From Enterococcus florum (GTDB lineage Bacteria; Bacillota; Bacilli; Lactobacillales; Enterococcaceae), in contig NZ_BJCC01000002.1 of the NCBI RefSeq assembly GCF_004309355.1, forward strand, positions 29,757 to 93,756: a DNA stretch of 64,000 nt. Reading direction: 5' to 3'. The notes under the pieces are model-generated. The model searched no databases. It had not been told where the DNA came from and saw only the letters and a list, made by a program, of their open reading frames with translations. Positions 10,197 to 18,153 of this stretch are shown here, piece after piece. Every line of letters starts with the position of its first letter. The first letter of the stretch is position 1. A program made the position numbers and the translations under genes.

Positions 10197-11162
10197 ATGG
10201 TATTCTTTCAATCAATTCAAAGTGTCATCAGTATTATTTTGATGATTGCTTTGGGCTATATTTTGAAAGGCCAAGGATGGTTTGACGAAAAATTTGGCGG
10301 AAGTATTTCATCCTTAATCACAAAGGTGGCCTTGCCTGCGTCGATTTTCGTTTCGGTTTTAAAAAACCTGACAAAAGATTCATTATTTGAATTGTCAGGA
10401 AGTTTAGTCTATCCAGTCGGCGGGGTCATTATTTCATACATCATTGCTTATGCATTGGTGAAGCTATTAAAAATTAGACCTGGCCGTCGCGGGATATTTA
10501 TGAATGCGGTAGTGAATGCCAACACGATCTTCATTGGTTTGCCTTTGAACATTGCATTGTTCGGTGAAAAGGCGCTACCTTACTTCTTAGTATATTATGT
10601 AACCAATACTGTCTCAACTTGGGCCTTTGGGGTGTTCTTGATCTCGAATGATGATCCAACCAAGGTTAAAGGAGAGAACAAAGCAAAATTGAATTGGAAG
10701 AAATTACTGCCACCACCATTGCTAGGCTTTATCGTGGCAATCGTCTTTTTGCTGGTTGGTATTCCAGTGCCCACGTTCATCAATTCTACCTTGACTTATG
10801 TAGGAAACATCGTTACACCATTATCCCTATTGTACATTGGGATCGTGTTGCATGATGCTGGATTAAAAAGTATTCGTTTTGATCGAGATACCGTGGTTGC
10901 TTTGTTGGGACGATTCATTTTAGCACCAGCGATTCTGATTGCGTTGTTGGTTGTTGGACAAAATATGTTCGGTGCAGAATTAGCGCCATTGCTGCAACAA
11001 ACTCTGATTGTACAATCAGCAACCCCAATGTTAGCTGTTTTGCCAATTTTAGCCAATGAAGCACATGGGGATGTCAAATACGCGACGAATTTAGTCACCA
11101 CCAGCACGATTTTGTTTGTTATCGTAGTGCCCATTCTAATGCAGCTGGTTCAATTTATTTAA
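10197..11162 (+). CDS. mleP: malate transporter, AEC (auxin efflux carrier) family
   Basis: A 321-residue membrane protein with about ten hydrophobic helices in two halves, typical of AEC-family carriers. The segments NANTIFIGLPLNIALFG and QSATPMLAVLPILANEAHGD fit the family. It lies 19 bp after the malolactic enzyme gene, so it probably exchanges malate for lactate as MleP does in malolactic bacteria. AGAGGGGGAAG precedes ATG 10197. A strong bidirectional terminator follows. Confidence 0.88.
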   Translation: MVFFQSIQSVISIILMIALGYILKGQGWFDEKFGGSISSLITKVALPASIFVSVLKNLTKDSLFELSGSLVYPVGGVIISYIIAYALVKLLKIRPGRRGIFMNAVVNANTIFIGLPLNIALFGEKALPYFLVYYVTNTVSTWAFGVFLISNDDPTKVKGENKAKLNWKKLLPPPLLGFIVAIVFLLVGIPVPTFINSTLTYVGNIVTPLSLLYIGIVLHDAGLKSIRFDRDTVVALLGRFILAPAILIALLVVGQNMFGAELAPLLQQTLIVQSATPMLAVLPILANEAHGDVKYATNLVTTSTILFVIVVPILMQLVQFI

Positions 11163-11165
11163 ACG

Positions 11166-11202
11166 AAAAAAAGGAAAGCTCATTTTCGAGCTTTCCTTTT
11201 TT
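11166..11202. terminator. bidirectional terminator between mleP and the ABC-F gene
   Basis: Arms run A7-GGAAAGCTC (11166-11181) and GAGCTTTCC-T6 (11188-11202) with a six-base loop. Both strands end in a T run, suiting the convergent genes. Confidence 0.9.
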
Positions 11203-12829
11203 AATTCCCAGTAAATAGATGATTCAATTTCTCTTGTACATCTTTGTTTTCTAAGAATTCGTCATAGGTCGTTTCGCTGCGGTCTACAACTCCGTTTTCT
11301 GAGATGGCAATGATTCGGTTTGCCAAAGTTTGAATAAATTGATGGTCATGAGAAGCGAAAAGCAGTGCTCCAGTATACGCCATCAATCCTTCATTCAAAG
11401 CAGAGATCGATTCTAGATCCAAGTGATTGGTTGGATCGTCCAAAACTAAAACATTGGATTTAGAGAGCATCAGTTTAGACAGCATACAACGAACTTTTTC
11501 TCCTCCAGATAAAACATTGACCGGCTTCATCACTTCGTCGCCTGAGAACAGCATACGGCCTAAGAAACTGCGCAAGAAAGTATTATCGTCTTCTTCTTTG
11601 CTGGCATATTGACGCAGCCAGTCCAAAATCGTTAACGAACTTTCAAATTCCTTAGAGGGATCTTTAGGCAAATAAGCCTGGCTAGTCGTTACACCCCAAC
11701 GAACTGTGCCAGAGTCAGGTTTTAAATCCCCCATCATGACACGAAAAAGTGTGGTAGTCACAATATCGTTTTCGGCAATGAAAGCTACCTTGTCATCACG
11801 GTTCAAGGTGAAAGAGATCTTGTCTAAAATCGTTTTGCCATCGATCGTAACAGTCACATCATCGACTTGCAAAAGGTCATTTCCGATCTCACGTTCTGGT
11901 TTGAATTGCACAAACGGATAACGGCGAGAGGAAGGCTGAATATCATCCAAGGTGATTTTTTCCAGCATTTTTTTCCGCGAAGTCGCCTGTTTTGATTTCG
12001 ACGCATTGGCGCTAAAACGGGCAATAAAGTCCTGTAATTCTTTGATATGTTCTTCTTTTTTTGCATTGGAATCAGACTTTAATTTCGCAGCCAGCTGACT
12101 GGATTCCAGCCAAAAGTCATAATTCCCAACATAGAGCTGGATTTTTCCGAAATCAAGATCCGCCATATGGGTACAGACTTTGTTCAAGAAATGTCGGTCA
12201 TGAGAAACAACAATCACGGTGTTGTCAAAATTGATCAAAAATTCTTCTAGCCAATTGATGGATTGAATGTCGAGTCCATTTGTCGGCTCGTCCAGCAACA
12301 GAACATCTGGTTTGCCAAATAGAGCCTGTGCCAGTAAGACTTTGATTTTTTGTCCAGCAGTCAGTTCACTCATCTTTTGCTGATGCAGCTCTTCAGAGAT
12401 ATTTAGACCTTGCAGTAAAACTGCGGCTTCAGGTTCTGCTTCCCATCCATCCAGTTCAGCAAATTCGCCTTCCAGTTCGGCAGCTCGAATACCATCCTCG
12501 TCGGTAAAATCTTCTTTCATGTAGACTGCGTCTTTTTCTTTCATCACTTCATAAAGACGTTCGTGCCCCATGATTACCGTCTCGATTACTGTATACTCTT
12601 CATAATCAAAATGATTTTGCTTTAAAACGGCCATACGTTCGTTTGGTCCTAATGCGACATTTCCAGTAGTTGGTTGAATCTCTCCGGATAAAATTTTCAA
12701 GAAGGTCGATTTTCCGGCACCATTTGCACCAATCAGCCCATAACAGTTACCAGGAGTGAATTTGATATTAACGTCATCAAATAATTTACGGTCAGAAAAT
12801 TGTAAACTGACATCATTTACTGTAATCAA
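11201..12829 (-). CDS. ABC-F family ATPase (YkpA/YbiT type)
   Basis: A 542-residue soluble protein with two ABC ATPase domains and no membrane helices, so it is a ribosome-associated ABC-F protein and not a transporter. The first domain has Walker A GANGAGKST, signature LTAGQ and LLLDEPTNGLDI; the second has a divergent Walker A region (FIAENDIVTTTLF), signature LSGGE and VLDDPTNHLD. The linker of about 80 residues is charged. Length and motifs fit the YkpA/YbiT group, not the antibiotic-resistance groups. The second Walker A lacking its GKT triad is normal for this group as far as I recall. Confidence 0.85.
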   Translation of the reverse strand: MITVNDVSLQFSDRKLFDDVNIKFTPGNCYGLIGANGAGKSTFLKILSGEIQPTTGNVALGPNERMAVLKQNHFDYEEYTVIETVIMGHERLYEVMKEKDAVYMKEDFTDEDGIRAAELEGEFAELDGWEAEPEAAVLLQGLNISEELHQQKMSELTAGQKIKVLLAQALFGKPDVLLLDEPTNGLDIQSINWLEEFLINFDNTVIVVSHDRHFLNKVCTHMADLDFGKIQLYVGNYDFWLESSQLAAKLKSDSNAKKEEHIKELQDFIARFSANASKSKQATSRKKMLEKITLDDIQPSSRRYPFVQFKPEREIGNDLLQVDDVTVTIDGKTILDKISFTLNRDDKVAFIAENDIVTTTLFRVMMGDLKPDSGTVRWGVTTSQAYLPKDPSKEFESSLTILDWLRQYASKEEDDNTFLRSFLGRMLFSGDEVMKPVNVLSGGEKVRCMLSKLMLSKSNVLVLDDPTNHLDLESISALNEGLMAYTGALLFASHDHQFIQTLANRIIAISENGVVDRSETTYDEFLENKDVQEKLNHLFTGN

Positions 12830-12967
12830 TGAATTTCCTCACTTTATAAAAATTGACCTAAGTCTCTTTGCATTATAACGGGGACAATATGAAGTTTCAA
12901 GCGAATCGCTAAGAATTTACTTGTGTTTTAAAATAAGATAGACTAAGTGGTGAAGGAGTGTGAAGAT

Positions 12968-13345
12968 ATGGTTGGGATAATTGTTGTAACTCATGACCAC
13001 TTGGCGCAAGGACTCGTAGATACTGCAGAAGCGATTATAGGCAAACAAACACATGTAGATACTATTTCTGTAGAGGTCAAAGCAAACAATCTGCAAGACC
13101 GATTTGAAGAAGCAGCTAAGCGAATGTTGGAGAAGACCAGCGAGATCGTCTGGCTAGTGGATATATTTGGGGGTACTCCATTTCGATACACCAGCCAGCT
13201 CGTTCTAAAGGATGCAAAACAGCATTTAGTTACTGGAGTGAACTTGCCCATGCTGCTACAAGCATTGGCTAACAGTAACTTGACTGCAGAGGAATTAACT
13301 AGGCAACTTGAACTGGAAAGCAAAGAAGCTATCCGACGAATATAA
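12968..13345 (+). CDS. orphan PTS EIIA, mannose family
   Basis: A 125-residue EIIA of the mannose/sorbose family, the cytoplasmic carrier that takes phosphate from HPr. The phosphorylated histidine is His-9 in MVGIIVVTHDHLAQGL, and the DIFGGTP loop is kept. ATG 12968 is chosen because AAGGAG ends nine bases upstream; an earlier GTG at 12947 precedes that ribosome-binding site. It has its own terminator at 13350-13378, so it is not in the operon downstream, which has a second EIIA. It could serve that PTS or one elsewhere. Confidence 0.85.
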   Translation: MVGIIVVTHDHLAQGLVDTAEAIIGKQTHVDTISVEVKANNLQDRFEEAAKRMLEKTSEIVWLVDIFGGTPFRYTSQLVLKDAKQHLVTGVNLPMLLQALANSNLTAEELTRQLELESKEAIRRI

Positions 13346-13349
13346 AGCA

Positions 13350-13378
13350 AAAACGAGTCCTTATGGGCTCTTTTTTTA
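13350..13378 (+). terminator. terminator after orphan EIIA
   Basis: GAGTCC / GGGCTC stem with one wobble pair and a TTAT loop, followed by seven T. Confidence 0.75.
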
Positions 13379-13451
13379 TGCTTAAATGGTTTTTTAGGAG
13401 ATTTTTCAGACGTAAACAAGCAAAAAGAATCAAAAAAGAGTATAAGAACCG

Positions 13452-13480
13452 TTTACAAAAAATAAACAAGGTGATATACT
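13452..13480 (+). promoter_or_regulatory. sigma-A promoter of mannose-family PTS operon
   Basis: TTTACA (13452-13457) and TATACT (13475-13480) with a 17-base spacer, 54 bp before the first gene. The palindrome CTCG-TTTA-CGAG (13479-13490) overlaps the start-site region and is a plausible operator for the DeoR-type regulator of the operon. Confidence 0.7.
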
Positions 13481-13534
13481 CGTTTACGAGCAGTAATGAG
13501 TTTGTGTGAGTGCTTATCTTAAAGGAGGATAATT

Positions 13535-14608
13535 ATGAATGATTCCCTTGAATCAAGAGTGTTTAGTCTAACAAAACCTGAAGTAATAGACGAAGTCACC
13601 AAGGTTAGAGAAATACCTGAAAATTGGGTCGCATTAGAACCCACCTATGCCAGTATCTGTCATGCAGATTTGCGTTACTTTGCTGGTTTAAGAAGACCAG
13701 AAGCGTTAGCGAAAAAATTACCCATGGCGTTGCTTCATGAGGGAATAGGAATCGTAAAAAAATCAAATGCTGAGCAATTTTCTGAAGGAGACAGAGTGGT
13801 CGTTGTTCCTAATATTCCTGGAAAAATAGTTCACCCAGAAATTCAACAGAAAGCAGGAGTACCGGCTAATTATTCGAAAGGGAATGCTTTTCTGGGCAGT
13901 GGCTATGACGGATTGGCACAGAGTCTTTTAGTCCACCCAGCAGAATGCCTTGTTAAAATTCCGGATGAGATCCCAAATGAAGTTGCCGTACTTTCTGAGT
14001 TGTCTTCGGTCTCGCATCATGCAATTAGTCACGTAAAAGAAAAACTGATCGATAAAGCCAATCGAGTAGCGTTGTTTGGAGATGGTCCAGTCGGCTATTT
14101 CACCGCGGTTATGTTGAAATATTTATATGGTGTTGATGCAGAACGTTTTGTGGTTTTTGGTGCAGCAGACGATAAATTGGAAAAATTCGATTTTGCAAGA
14201 ACAGCCAATGTATTGTCCTATGATTTTACTCATGAGACAGAAAAATTCGATGTATTGATTGAATGTACCGGCGGACGTTTCAGCGAAAGTGCTATTAATC
14301 AAGCGATTGAAATCGCAGATTCATTGGCAGATTTGATTATCATGGGCGTCACGGAAGAGTTGGTTCCAATTAATACGAGGGACGTTTTAGAAAAGGGAAT
14401 CACCATTCATGGGAGCAGTCGTTCATCGACTGCTGATTTTGAAGCAGTTGTTGAAGGAATGAAAAAAGAAGCGTATCGGAAGGCATTGAAAAAAATCTTA
14501 CCAAAAGAGGTGAAGGAAATTTCCAACGGAGGCGACTTTCATGCGGTGATGGCAAAATTTGTTGAAAATCCTGGTTGGAACAAAACGGTGATGCACTTTC
14601 ATTGGTAA
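13535..14608 (+). CDS. TarJ-like medium-chain dehydrogenase (probable pentitol-phosphate dehydrogenase)
   Basis: A 357-residue zinc-type alcohol dehydrogenase closest in pattern to TarJ, the ribulose-5-phosphate reductase that makes ribitol 5-phosphate. Shared motifs are SICHADLRYFAG, LPMALLHEGIGIV, GSGYDGLAQ, and GDGPVGYF for the cofactor. No TarI cytidylyltransferase is nearby; the neighbours are a DeoR regulator and a complete mannose-family PTS. I therefore infer a catabolic role, oxidising ribitol 5-phosphate or a similar pentitol phosphate to a pentulose 5-phosphate. AAAGGAGG precedes ATG 13535. Confidence 0.75.
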   Translation: MNDSLESRVFSLTKPEVIDEVTKVREIPENWVALEPTYASICHADLRYFAGLRRPEALAKKLPMALLHEGIGIVKKSNAEQFSEGDRVVVVPNIPGKIVHPEIQQKAGVPANYSKGNAFLGSGYDGLAQSLLVHPAECLVKIPDEIPNEVAVLSELSSVSHHAISHVKEKLIDKANRVALFGDGPVGYFTAVMLKYLYGVDAERFVVFGAADDKLEKFDFARTANVLSYDFTHETEKFDVLIECTGGRFSESAINQAIEIADSLADLIIMGVTEELVPINTRDVLEKGITIHGSSRSSTADFEAVVEGMKKEAYRKALKKILPKEVKEISNGGDFHAVMAKFVENPGWNKTVMHFHW

Positions 14609-14625
14609 ACCTAGGGGTTGTGCTT

Positions 14626-15399
14626 GTGCTTACAGAAGAAAGAAGAGCGAAGGTTCTAGCCGAAATAAAAAGACATCAATTCATCTCTGTTAATCAGCTA
14701 TCGCGTATTTTTAATGTTCATGGAACAACGATTCGCAGAGACCTCGATGAGTTAGAGGAGCAAGGAAAAGTGATTCGTATTCACGGAGGGGTGGTTCCTT
14801 CTGACGTGAAACAGGAGGAACCCACGTTTAACGAACGAGAAACGGAAAAGATTGAGGAAAAAATCCGCATTGGACAGTATGCAGCAACGCTGATCAAAAA
14901 TGGTGAGTGTATTATCTTAGATTCGGGAACGACAACTTTGCAGATTGCACGAAGTTTGAATGCGTTGAAAAACATCCGAAATGTAACCGTTATCACTAAT
15001 GACGTCAATATTGCTTCTTTTTTAAGGGGGAATAACAGAATTACCACTGTTGTAACAGGAGGGACTTTATTCCATGACAGCTTTATGTTAAACGGACAGA
15101 TTACGAACGAAACAATTGCCAAACTAAATGTCGACAAAGGATTTATTGCAACGCCGGCTTTGGATATCGAAACAGGAGTGAATCATTTCAACGAGCTACT
15201 GGTTTCAGCGAAAAGGGGAATGGTGCAGGCAGCCAGTCAAAAGATTGTGGTTGCGGATCATTCAAAGATCGGTCATCGAGCATTATATCCCTTTTTACCA
15301 CTGAATGAGATCGACACGTTAATCACAGATGATAAGGCTGATCCTCTGCTACTTAAGCAGTTGAAAACTAATGGCATCAAACGCATCAAAACAGTATAG
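14626..15399 (+). CDS. DeoR-family transcriptional regulator
   Basis: About 257 residues: an N-terminal DeoR helix-turn-helix (EERRAKVLAEIKRHQFISVNQLSRIF, then TTIRRDLDELEEQGK) and a C-terminal sugar-phosphate sensor domain with DSGTTTLQIA and VITNDVNIA. I place the start at GTG 14626, eight bases after AGGGG, giving the usual LTEERR N-terminus; GTG 14620 is an alternative. It lies directly after the dehydrogenase and before the PTS genes, so it probably represses this operon and responds to a phosphorylated pentose or pentitol. Confidence 0.85.
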   Translation: MLTEERRAKVLAEIKRHQFISVNQLSRIFNVHGTTIRRDLDELEEQGKVIRIHGGVVPSDVKQEEPTFNERETEKIEEKIRIGQYAATLIKNGECIILDSGTTTLQIARSLNALKNIRNVTVITNDVNIASFLRGNNRITTVVTGGTLFHDSFMLNGQITNETIAKLNVDKGFIATPALDIETGVNHFNELLVSAKRGMVQAASQKIVVADHSKIGHRALYPFLPLNEIDTLITDDKADPLLLKQLKTNGIKRIKTV

Positions 15400-15425
15400 A
15401 AGAAACAAGCGAAAGGATGGATTAT

Positions 15426-15848
15426 ATGGCAGGAATTTTGGTAGTCACCCATGGGGAGATGGCCAATGGGATGATGGATAGTTTAAGTCTTATTATGGGG
15501 GAGCAAAGTGATTATTTAACCTTAGGGCTGAAACACGGCGACGACATTAGTGAGTTCAATGAAAAAATTCAAGCAAGTATTGTTGAATTGGACAAAGGAA
15601 AAGGTGTTTTAGTCCTTGTTGATCTTCTGTCCGCCAGCCCGTATAACCAGGCGGCGATGTGCTTCAACAAATTAAAAGAGCAGCATGACTATCGGTTGAT
15701 TGCAGGTACAAATCTTCCCATGCTGATAGAGGCTTTCAATCAACGGATGATAGGAGCAGATCTGACGACCATGTATCAAGCGGTGATGACTGCTGGTAAA
15801 GAAGGAATCAAGGAATTTTTAGAAGAAATGAACAAAATGAATGCATAA
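15426..15848 (+). CDS. PTS EIIA, mannose family
   Basis: A 140-residue EIIA with the phosphorylated His-9 in MAGILVVTHGEMANGMM. The loop after the active site reads DLLSASPYNQA where classic ManX has DLFGGTP, as seen in EIIAs for sugars other than mannose. ATG 15426 is preferred over ATG 15417 because AAAGGA overlaps the latter and is correctly spaced for the former. It is the first of four PTS genes in the order IIA-IIB-IIC-IID. Confidence 0.9.
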   Translation: MAGILVVTHGEMANGMMDSLSLIMGEQSDYLTLGLKHGDDISEFNEKIQASIVELDKGKGVLVLVDLLSASPYNQAAMCFNKLKEQHDYRLIAGTNLPMLIEAFNQRMIGADLTTMYQAVMTAGKEGIKEFLEEMNKMNA

Positions 15849-15863
15849 AGGAGCGTTTTTTAA

Positions 15864-16337
15864 ATGGGAGAAATCGTATTAGCAAGAATTGATGATCGCT
15901 TGATTCATGGACAGGTGATGACGGCCTGGCTGCAATTTACAGGAGGCAATCACATCGTAATCGTCGATGATGCAACGGCAGGGGATGAATTTACCAAATC
16001 GATCATGTCGATGGCTGTACCAAACGGAATCAAATTGTCGATCTTAGGAATTGCAGATGGGTCGGAAGTATTGAGAAGCGTTCCAGATAATGAAAAAATC
16101 ATTATTTTAGCAAAAGAACCGCAAACATATCTAGCATTGATCGAAAATGGCGTGCAATTAGATGAGGTCATTATCGGCGGTATGGGAGCACGCAAGAATC
16201 GTCAAACCTTCTATAAAAATATTTCTGCTTCTGAAGAAGAGAAAGAAGCGTTTCGTCAAATCATTGCTCATCATGTAAAAATGAAAATTCATGTTATTCC
16301 AGACCAAGGATCACAAGCAATTGAAGGATTGCTATAA
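15864..16337 (+). CDS. PTS EIIB, mannose family
   Basis: A 157-residue cytoplasmic EIIB that relays phosphate from EIIA to the sugar. The phosphorylated histidine is His-15 in the motif RIDDRLIHGQV, diagnostic of the mannose/sorbose family. Other conserved parts are IVIVDDATAGDEF and IIGGMGARKNR. AAGGAGCG precedes ATG 15864. The gap to EIIA is 15 bp. Confidence 0.93.
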   Translation: MGEIVLARIDDRLIHGQVMTAWLQFTGGNHIVIVDDATAGDEFTKSIMSMAVPNGIKLSILGIADGSEVLRSVPDNEKIIILAKEPQTYLALIENGVQLDEVIIGGMGARKNRQTFYKNISASEEEKEAFRQIIAHHVKMKIHVIPDQGSQAIEGLL

Positions 16338-16364
16338 AACTAAACATAAAAAGGAAGTGTGAAA

Positions 16365-17132
16365 ATGAAGATCAACCTTATTCAGGCGATTTTAATTGGT
16401 GTTGTTTACTATCTTGGAATTAATGGAACACCTTGGCTGTCTTTGGTAGGAACGCATGGTTGGATGCGTCCGTTAGTGAATGGGACCGTTGTAGGACTTA
16501 TTTTAGGCGATCCGGTCAAAGGCTGTATCATTGGTGCTGCGATCAACTTACCTTACTTAGCATTCATTTCTGCTGGGGGAACAGTAGCAATGGACCCTGC
16601 ACTTGCTGGAACCTTAGGAACGGCGTTGGCAATGGCAGCGAATGTTAGTCCAGCTGTTGCTACAACCTTGGCAGTTCCGATCGGTCTGTTGGGCACATTG
16701 ATCTGGGTAGCTCATATGACGGTAGATATCACGTTTGTTCATATGGCGGATAAAGCGGCAGAGGAGGGGAACATTGATCGAATCAACTGGCTGCATATCG
16801 TACCACCGCAATTATTTTTGTTGTTGATCACCGTTGTTCCTGTCGCAGCAGCAGCTTATCTTGGAGCAGATGCAGTAGAAGGAGTGGTTGATGCTTTAGG
16901 CGGCCGTCCGTTGGTTGTATTGTCTGCGATTGGTGGGATCTTGCCAGCTTTGGGGATCGCGATGAACCTGCGGGCAATGAACGGGAAGGGAACCTTGTTA
17001 TTCTTTGTTTTAGGATTTATGTTAGCCGTCTACTCCGGGTTACCAGCTGTTCCGATCGCAGTATTTGCTTTGGTGATCGGCTACGTATTTACAGAATTAT
17101 ACTTAAAAGATAAAAATGGAGGGCTTGCATAA
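16365..17132 (+). CDS. PTS EIIC, mannose/sorbose family
   Basis: A 255-residue membrane permease subunit rich in Gly/Ala hydrophobic helices, with the family motif GDPVKGCIIGAAINLPYLAFISAGG divided over residues about 45-70. Start ATG 16365 is chosen because AAGGAAG (16351-16357) lies seven bases upstream; GTG 16359 would be too close. The stop overlaps the EIID start codon by one base, which couples synthesis of the two membrane subunits. Confidence 0.92.
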   Translation: MKINLIQAILIGVVYYLGINGTPWLSLVGTHGWMRPLVNGTVVGLILGDPVKGCIIGAAINLPYLAFISAGGTVAMDPALAGTLGTALAMAANVSPAVATTLAVPIGLLGTLIWVAHMTVDITFVHMADKAAEEGNIDRINWLHIVPPQLFLLLITVVPVAAAAYLGADAVEGVVDALGGRPLVVLSAIGGILPALGIAMNLRAMNGKGTLLFFVLGFMLAVYSGLPAVPIAVFALVIGYVFTELYLKDKNGGLA

Positions 17133-17986
17133 TGGAACAAATGACTGTAGAACAGCCAAAATTATTATCTAAAAAGGATGTCGTCAAAGCCTTCTGGCGC
17201 TGGACCTTCTTTTCTCATGCCAATTATAATTATGAACGTTTGCAGGCAACCGGAGTTGTCCATGCATTTAGTCCGATCTTGAAAAAATTATATGGCAAAG
17301 ATGAGAATGAAATGAAGGCCGCTCTGGATCGGCATATGCAATTCTTCAATACCGAACCTTCTTTTGGTGGGCCTATCTTGGCAATGGTAATCGCGATGGA
17401 AGAAGAACGTGCCAGCGGAGCTGATATCAATGACCAAACGATCAACGGATTAAAAACAGGATTGATGGGTCCTCTGGCAGGCATCGGAGATACCTTATGG
17501 CAGGGGACGCTGATTCCGATATTGCTATCCTTCACACTGCCATTTGGCGCAGAAGGAAATATCTTTATGGGGCCAGTTCTGTTCTTCGCATTACACTGGA
17601 TCATTATGACCGTGATCGCCTATTTCTTATGGATCCAAGGCTATGAGCAAGGAAAAGAAGGAATCCAAAAAATGATGGCTGGCGGACGATTGTCCTATAT
17701 CATGACCTTCTCACAAACCTTAGGAGCCATCGTCATCGGTTCGCTTGCTGCAAATTTTGTAAAAATTGCAACACCATTGCAGGTTCATCTAAGTGGAAAA
17801 GAATCATTGTCTATTCAAACGGATGTACTGGATAGTTTGGTAAAAGGGATCTTGCCTTTAGGAGTGACCCTGCTAACGTACTACTTGTTGAAAACAAAGA
17901 AATATACCCCTACAAAGGTACTGGTCATTCAAATTATTGGCGGCGCGGTTCTTGCCGCATTAGGCTTAATCGTCAATTCGATTTAA
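17132..17986 (+). CDS. PTS EIID, mannose family
   Basis: A 284-residue EIID, which with EIIC forms the transport channel of mannose-family PTS. The start region FWRWTFFSHANYNYERLQATGVVHAF and the motif GLKTGLMGPLAGIGDTLWQGTLIPI are diagnostic. Transmembrane helices occupy the C-terminal half. It is the last gene of the operon. A long imperfect palindrome lies after it, before the convergent amidase gene. Confidence 0.93.
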   Translation: MEQMTVEQPKLLSKKDVVKAFWRWTFFSHANYNYERLQATGVVHAFSPILKKLYGKDENEMKAALDRHMQFFNTEPSFGGPILAMVIAMEEERASGADINDQTINGLKTGLMGPLAGIGDTLWQGTLIPILLSFTLPFGAEGNIFMGPVLFFALHWIIMTVIAYFLWIQGYEQGKEGIQKMMAGGRLSYIMTFSQTLGAIVIGSLAANFVKIATPLQVHLSGKESLSIQTDVLDSLVKGILPLGVTLLTYYLLKTKKYTPTKVLVIQIIGGAVLAALGLIVNSI

Positions 17987-18040
17987 TCAATGAGGCCGTG
18001 ACATTACTGTTATAGCCTATTTAAAAGTCGCACAATCGGT

Positions 18041-18145
18041 GTGACTGAAGCAGCTCTTTCGGAAGTAAGCCGAATACTCGCAAAAATAGGAGAAGCCATT
18101 TTCGGATTATCCGGCTTATTTCTTGGAGCTAATCGCTTCTGTCAC
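18041..18145. repeat. 105-bp imperfect palindrome between convergent genes
   Basis: The left half starts GTGACTGAAGC and the right half ends GCTTCTGTCAC. Inner matching blocks are AGCTC/GAGCT, GTAAGCCG/CGGCTTAT and ATA/TAT, with small bulges. The two halves could fold into one long hairpin. It lies between the EIID stop and the amidase stop. It could be a dispersed intergenic repeat or act as a two-way terminator, though neither side ends in a clear T run. Confidence 0.6.
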
Positions 18146-18153
18146 CATCTCTT

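Noticed and set aside
11201..12829. Antibiotic-resistance ABC-F protein (Msr/OptrA-like)
   Set aside because: Length and motifs fit the housekeeping YkpA/YbiT group, and no resistance or mobile genes are near.
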